A stretch of DNA of 10,326 nt from an uncultured Pleurocapsa sp. (GTDB lineage: Bacteria; Cyanobacteriota; Cyanobacteriia; Cyanobacteriales; Xenococcaceae): contig CAKZYI010000260.1 in the NCBI GenBank assembly GCA_937884735.1, forward strand, positions 1 through 10,326, read 5' to 3'. Position numbers and translations under genes: made by a program. This document shows, in pieces, positions 6,881 through 10,326 of the stretch. Position 1 is the first letter of the stretch. Each line of letters opens with the position of its first letter. Under the pieces are notes generated by a model. It worked only from the letters and a program-made list of their open reading frames with translations. It did no database searches and was not told the DNA's origin.

Positions 6881-7615
6881 TATTGGCAAATTTGGAATTA
6901 CGATATACCCCTCTTCTATGTTGCCCAAAACCATGTTTTTGGCTTCTCCCCAATACCACCAGTGAGCGGCTACATAAGCACAGATTAAGCTATCTAATTT
7001 ATCCTCGATCGCTTTTAATTCTTTTCCTTTTATTTTGTCAGGAATTATTGGTATCTGATTCAAGCTATCAAGGTTTAAACCTGGCTCTATATTCGGCAAT
7101 ATATTGACAATGTAGTCTCGTAATTTATTCAACTCTGCTTGACGCTCGGCTATTTTGCCTTTTTTGTATTTCAATATTTTATCTAAGCCAAAAAGATTGA
7201 TTGTTGCAGGATGGGGAAATACTTCTATTTGATATCTGCCTAATTTTTTAGCTTCAATTGTAGGTGCATGAGCAAAATTTCTAGCAGTTAAGCTATTGCC
7301 AAAGCCGACAGTGCGATCGCTAAATGCTAGATTAAGATTAGCAGGATAACACCCTGCATGATAGCGTCCAATATGCTTGTGAGTCAGCTTGTCGGGTAAA
7401 CGCATCCCAGTCTGATTGGTAATAATAGTTGGTGCATCTACAGCTATTAGTGCAGGTGCATCTGAGGATACCCACTCATCAATGCGATCAAGAATAAAAT
7501 CTATTTCTAATACAGTATCGATCTCTAGTATTTTCAAGCTACTATCTTCCCAAGCAAGACAGCATAAACCACTTGCGCCAGATGTCCAACCAAAATCAAC
7601 ACCGATAAATTTCAT
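6872..7615 (-). CDS. DUF429 family protein, predicted RNase H-like fold
   Basis: A 247-residue DUF429 protein. The family is predicted to have an RNase H-like fold, and its acidic residues suggest a metal-dependent nuclease; no reaction is established. Visible marks are the first strand GVDFGW with D7, the second acidic strand IAVDAP with D60, the EVFPHP motif with E131, and the C-terminal helix EDKLDSLICAYVA with D205 and D208. Spacing and length are typical, so the gene appears intact. The ATG at 7615 is preceded by AAGAG at a suitable distance on the - strand. A -35/-10 pair lies about 40 bases upstream. It is convergent to the DUF2470 gene, and the 127-base gap and promoter suggest it is transcribed apart from the LysR gene on the same strand. 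Confidence 0.9.
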   Translation of the reverse strand: MKFIGVDFGWTSGASGLCCLAWEDSSLKILEIDTVLEIDFILDRIDEWVSSDAPALIAVDAPTIITNQTGMRLPDKLTHKHIGRYHAGCYPANLNLAFSDRTVGFGNSLTARNFAHAPTIEAKKLGRYQIEVFPHPATINLFGLDKILKYKKGKIAERQAELNKLRDYIVNILPNIEPGLNLDSLNQIPIIPDKIKGKELKAIEDKLDSLICAYVAAHWWYWGEAKNMVLGNIEEGYIVIPNLPINP

Positions 7616-7657
7616 TCTGCTCTTTTAGAATCTTTGTGAGAGGAAGGGCTTTAAGCT

Positions 7658-7686
7658 ATTTTGCTAGAGATCGCTATTGTTGACAA
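7658..7686 (-). promoter_or_regulatory. Putative sigma-70-type promoter of the DUF429 gene
   Basis: On the - strand, TTGTCA (7686-7681) matches the -35 consensus at 5 of 6 positions and CAAAAT (7663-7658) matches the -10 at 4 of 6, with a 17-base spacer. The -10 ends about 42 bases before the DUF429 ATG. The arrangement is good, but found by eye only. Confidence 0.35.
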
Positions 7687-7742
7687 GACTAACAGTTTGA
7701 GACAAACAAACAATATTAGTTATCTAAAATTATTAATATAAT

Positions 7743-8207
7743 TTAATTCTGTCGGGCAGTATGGAGAAATCCAGGGTAAATCCATCGATTTAGTTCTATC
7801 TACTGCAAATTTTGTAGATTGGGAACTGTTTGCAGTTGATTAATATGACCTGATAGCCAGTCTGGGCGAATTTGCCAATCGTTAGTGAATAAACTTGAGG
7901 TTTGTTCTACAAAACTAGAACCAAGAATATTATCTAAAATAACAGGTTTTACTTTAGTCCACTTGCTAACTAAGGTAAATGCTGATGGCGTAATTGCTAG
8001 CCAGTTTTGAGCAGCCATTAAAGCCTGAAGATAACTTACTATAACTTCAGGATATTTATTAGCAAAGGATTGAGATACTACTACTCCATAAAAGCCTGGC
8101 AATTGGCTTAAATTGCCATCAAATAGATACTTAAAATTACCGCGATCGCTGGCTAGTTGATGAAAAGGAGAAAAGTAAGCAAAACAAGTGGCTTGATGAG
8201 AAGGAGA
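7743..8207 (-). pseudogene. C-terminal part of the LysR-fused substrate-binding domain, cut off by nonsense codons
   Basis: This is the in-frame continuation of the LysR/substrate-binding gene after its TAA at 8208-8210; no frameshift is needed. Translation straight after the stop gives SPSHQATCFAYFSPFHQLAS, and further on FDGNLSQLPGFYGVVVS and KYPEVIVSYLQAL, all typical of the C-terminal lobe of NitT/TauT/SsuA-type binding proteins. From the remembered family pattern (LLNQ...GK-DA-ADFVPF), the spacing between the LL before the stop and the SPF after it agrees without a gap, so the stop replaces a sense codon. A second in-frame stop, TAG at 7800-7802, is followed by IELNRWIYPGFLHTARQN and TAA at 7743-7745; the NRWI...FL pattern also looks like this family's end. 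There is no good start for separate translation: the first candidate is TTG 8102 without a ribosome site. Recent nonsense mutation is likeliest; readthrough or sequence error are alternatives. Confidence 0.72.
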
Positions 8208-9671
8208 TTATGTTTTGAGTTGAGAATTTTCAATCGGCAAAAGCTGTACCTCAGCCAGTAGATCGAGATGAGATAAAGTTCTGAGCAACATTCCATGGGC
8301 GGATGAGCCAGTAGGAAAGGCAATAGTTTCTCCTTTTAAATCTTCAATAGTTTCCAGCTTTGATTTTTCAGGAACAATAACAGCGTTACCATCTCCATTG
8401 GGATTAATAGAGACAAAGATAACTAACAGAGTAGGATTAATTGATGGGGTATCACTGTTGGGAATAGCACATTGCAACAGAGGATAATCTCCCAAAATGC
8501 CAATATCTAATTGTTGAGAACGCAATCTTTTAGCAATTGGCATTCCTGATGAAAAATTATGCCATTGAATATCATATTTTACTTGGGTATAGCGTCCAGT
8601 TTTCGGCAGAAAATGCTCTAGCAATCTCAAACGCTGGAGAATTAGCCCTGCACTGATGCTGGGAATTGTGCCGTTTTGTACTCCAAGATTAATCGTAATT
8701 GTTTCTTGCCTGTGGCGATCGCTTTTCAGAAAAGTTGGAGAGCCAAAAGCAGAATGTTCTGGCAGTGGTAGTAAAGCTAGAAATTTATTAGAGGGGGCTA
8801 GACTGCGATTCTCGTCGGTCTCCTTTGCTGTTTTTGGAGTAAAAGATACATAAATATTGGTGTGTAAAGCAAATTCTTGTAGGTTAACGACACTTAGGAT
8901 CTTAGAATCCAACTCGGCTTGAAATTCTAAATTCGAGGCAAAACCAATATAGTTTCCCTGAATTAGATAAGTTCGCATTAAGCCAATGGTATCTACTATT
9001 TCGACATGGGGAAAATCAGTCAGCTTTAGACCTAGTTCGGCTAGTCGAGACACAAAAACTCGATGACTAGCAAAGCGATCGCTCAGTAACAACAGAGATT
9101 TTTGTTTAATGTCGTTTAAGGTTTGCCAATTTTTTTTAGCCAATCGTGAGTTATGGGCAACAACCAAACCATATTCAGCTGAGGCAATATTTCGTCGCTC
9201 TAGTTCGATATTATCCTCTGAGATTATTTCCGAAAATCCCAGGTCAATATTATCTTTTTTAATTGCATTTTCAAGGGATTTAATGTCGTTAAAAACTTCT
9301 AATCTTATTTTGATTTCAGGATGTTTTTGGCGATATTTATAAATAATTTTTGGCAGCCAATCTCTAGCGATTCCTATTGAGCTACCGATAGCAATTTGAT
9401 TAAAACTAGATTGTTTGAATCTTTCTATTTTATCAGTAATATTAGCTTCTAGTTCTACTAGCTTTTCTGCCTCTTTTACTAAATATTGACCTACATGAGT
9501 AAGCTGTATTTGTCTTCCTAAACGGTTGAAAAGAGAAGCTTTTAAATCCGATTCTAAAGATTTTATCTTGGCACTAACTGCTGGCTGAGTAAGATTTAAA
9601 CTTTCCGCAGCTTCAGTAAAATTTAAGCATCGAGCAACTGCTAAAAATACTTTTAATTGATAAATTTCCAT
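8208..9671 (-). CDS. LysR-type regulator fused to an ABC substrate-binding domain, truncated by an in-frame stop
   Basis: A 487-residue product up to TAA 8208-8210. Residues 1-60 form the LysR winged helix-turn-helix (NFTEAAESLNLTQPAVSAKI, about 17-36). About 90-275 is a complete LysR effector domain, ending near FLALLPL at 297-303 as in ordinary 300-residue LysR proteins. After a short linker, about 325-487 is the start of an NMT1/SsuA-like substrate-binding domain, with GDYPLL (394-399), NAVIVP (429-434), LKGETIAFPTGSSAHGMLLR (445-464) and the GSSAH motif I associate with sulfonate-type binders. No signal peptide separates the parts, so the binding domain should be cytoplasmic and may sense ligand. 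ATG 9671 is chosen because MEIYQLKVFL is the canonical LysR start; GTG 9701 would add 10 residues. It is divergent from the AprA-like gene, its probable target. The frame would give about 640 residues without the two stops. Confidence 0.85.
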   Translation of the reverse strand: MEIYQLKVFLAVARCLNFTEAAESLNLTQPAVSAKIKSLESDLKASLFNRLGRQIQLTHVGQYLVKEAEKLVELEANITDKIERFKQSSFNQIAIGSSIGIARDWLPKIIYKYRQKHPEIKIRLEVFNDIKSLENAIKKDNIDLGFSEIISEDNIELERRNIASAEYGLVVAHNSRLAKKNWQTLNDIKQKSLLLLSDRFASHRVFVSRLAELGLKLTDFPHVEIVDTIGLMRTYLIQGNYIGFASNLEFQAELDSKILSVVNLQEFALHTNIYVSFTPKTAKETDENRSLAPSNKFLALLPLPEHSAFGSPTFLKSDRHRQETITINLGVQNGTIPSISAGLILQRLRLLEHFLPKTGRYTQVKYDIQWHNFSSGMPIAKRLRSQQLDIGILGDYPLLQCAIPNSDTPSINPTLLVIFVSINPNGDGNAVIVPEKSKLETIEDLKGETIAFPTGSSAHGMLLRTLSHLDLLAEVQLLPIENSQLKT

Positions 9672-9864
9672 AGTGGTAAATAGCCGTAAAACGCCTATCA
9701 CATAAAATTATCGATCCATATAAAAAATTGATGAATAATTCCTGATAATTAAGAGACAATCTAAAAAAGTAGCTTAAGTTTTATTTTTAGTTCTATTAAT
9801 AAATAAAAACTAAGATCTAAAAGCTTTTTGAAATAATAACCCCCTTTCAAGCGGAGAACAGTGC
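9672..9864. promoter_or_regulatory. Divergent regulatory spacer between LysR fusion and flavoprotein
   Basis: A 193-base AT-rich spacer holding promoters in both directions. CTTAAGTTTTATTT (9773-9786) and AAATAAAAACTAAG (9801-9814) are complementary at 12 of 14 positions with 14 bases between: a possible dimer site or stem. A TTAT-N8-ATAA dyad at 9708-9723 loosely resembles LysR boxes, and AAAAGCTTTT at 9819-9828 is a palindrome. LysR regulators usually bind such divergent spacers to control both genes; which of these is the site is not known. Confidence 0.5.
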
Positions 9865-10326
9865 ATGACGAACACTCAACACCTTAAAACAGACGTTTTG
9901 GTAGTCGGTGGTGGTACTGCTGGAACAATGGCAGCGATCAAAGCCAAACAAGCCAATCCCGAAGCAGAGGTTTTAGTTTTAGAAAAAGCTAACATTCGGC
10001 GCAGTGGTGCGATCGCTATGGGCATGGATGGGGTTAATACTGCCGTAATTCCTGGTAACTCTACACCAAAACAGTACGTCCGCGAGATTACGATTGCTAA
10101 CGATGGTATACTCAACCAAAAAGCCGTCTATCAAACGGGCAAGCTGGGTTATGAGGTCATTCAAGAACTAGATAGTTGGGGTGTTAAGTTTCAAAAAGAC
10201 ACCTATGGCAACTATGACTTAAAACAAGTGCATCGGGTAGGTAAATATGGTCTGCCCATGCCCGAAGGGAAAGATTTAAAAAAGATTCTCGCTCGTCAGG
10301 TAAAAAAGCACAAAGCCAAAGTGACT
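9865..10326 (+). CDS. AprA-like FAD flavoprotein (fumarate reductase/succinate dehydrogenase flavoprotein family), partial
   Basis: The first 154 residues of a gene running off the window end. The N-terminus is an FAD-binding Rossmann fold: strand TDVLVV, then GGGTAG at 15-20, and the ribose-binding acidic residue E40 at the end of the second strand (VLVLEKA). RSGAIAMGMDGVN (46-58) is the flavin-contacting segment seen in adenylylsulfate reductase alpha subunits and their relatives. REITIANDGILNQKAV (73-88) and LPMPEGKDLKK (130-140) fit the uncharacterised AprA-like branch usually annotated fumarate reductase/succinate dehydrogenase flavoprotein subunit. From memory, that branch is often found beside a small ferredoxin and sulfonate-type ABC transporters. 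GCGGAG eight bases upstream is a good ribosome site, fixing ATG 9865. Substrate is unknown; an organosulfur redox role is inferred from the neighbouring sulfonate-type sensor. True SdhA is less likely because of the AprA-like motifs. Confidence 0.85.
   Translation, partial: MTNTQHLKTDVLVVGGGTAGTMAAIKAKQANPEAEVLVLEKANIRRSGAIAMGMDGVNTAVIPGNSTPKQYVREITIANDGILNQKAVYQTGKLGYEVIQELDSWGVKFQKDTYGNYDLKQVHRVGKYGLPMPEGKDLKKILARQVKKHKAKVT

Larger units (their letters stand above)
599..10016. repeat. HIP1 octamers (GCGATCGC), 16 scattered copies
   Basis: Copies start at 599, 1232, 1432, 1853, 2259, 2567, 3610, 3979, 4399, 6565, 6606, 7313, 8142, 8715, 9075 and 10009. This density is a hallmark of cyanobacterial chromosomes. 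None lies between 4407 and 6564, a stretch covering the start of the cyclase gene, the GNAT gene and the 151-residue gene. One (8142) lies inside the broken C-terminal part of the LysR fusion, so that remnant is native DNA. Confidence 0.95.

Noticed and set aside
7800..8102. A separate 100-residue gene starting at TTG 8102
   Set aside because: It is in frame with the upstream LysR/substrate-binding gene, lacks a ribosome site, and begins in the middle of a binding-protein domain; it is better read as the part left behind a nonsense codon.
9672..9701. GTG 9701 as the start of the LysR fusion
   Set aside because: ATG 9671 gives the canonical LysR N-terminus; the ten extra residues (MIGVLRLFTT) have no family match and there is no ribosome site before the GTG.
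599..10016. Scattered GCGATCGC octamers as CRISPR or mobile-element repeats
   Set aside because: They are short, irregularly spaced and mostly inside genes, as expected for cyanobacterial HIP1 sites.
9876..10164. Minus-strand open frames at the right end
   Set aside because: They lie antisense to the AprA-like gene, which has a clear ribosome site, FAD motif and uninterrupted frame; the antisense frames show no domain.

Overview
The window is cyanobacterial. The octamer GCGATCGC (HIP1) occurs 16 times in 10.3 kb. The gene content also fits: a ClC-CBS-Usp anion transporter, a GAF/class III adenylate cyclase, a stand-alone DUF2470 protein and two small conserved-looking proteins of unknown role. 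Spacers are AT-rich. The sequence alone does not fix a genus.

Layout. Positions 1-2623 (+) hold a ClC-family channel/transporter with two CBS and two universal-stress-like domains; its first codons are disrupted. Positions 2624-2896 are a spacer crowded with inverted repeats, leading into a 72-residue zinc-ribbon gene (2897-3115, +). A class III adenylate cyclase with two GAF-type regions lies convergently (3243-4982, -). A 326-base AT-rich divergent spacer follows, then three + strand genes: a GNAT acetyltransferase (5309-5923), an unrecognised 151-residue protein (6042-6497) and a DUF2470 protein (6537-6815). A DUF429 predicted nuclease-fold protein is convergent to these (6872-7615, -).

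The right end is the most unusual part. A - strand gene starting at 9671 encodes a complete LysR-type regulator joined in frame to a sulfonate/taurine-type ABC substrate-binding domain with no secretion signal. Its reading frame carries two in-frame stops: TAA at 8208-8210, inside the binding domain, and TAG at 7800-7802, near the C-terminus. Recognisable protein continues after both. Divergent from it, across a 193-base spacer with an imperfect inverted repeat, starts an AprA-like FAD flavoprotein (9865 to the window end, cut off). My reading is a cytoplasmic ligand-sensing regulator controlling a flavoprotein-based organosulfur or redox operon that continues beyond the window. The nonsense codons suggest that in this strain the sensor half may be recently broken, or read through.

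The other genes are mostly single housekeeping or signalling loci: cAMP synthesis, anion transport and heme/iron-linked DUF2470. No RNA genes, CRISPR arrays or insertion sequences were seen.
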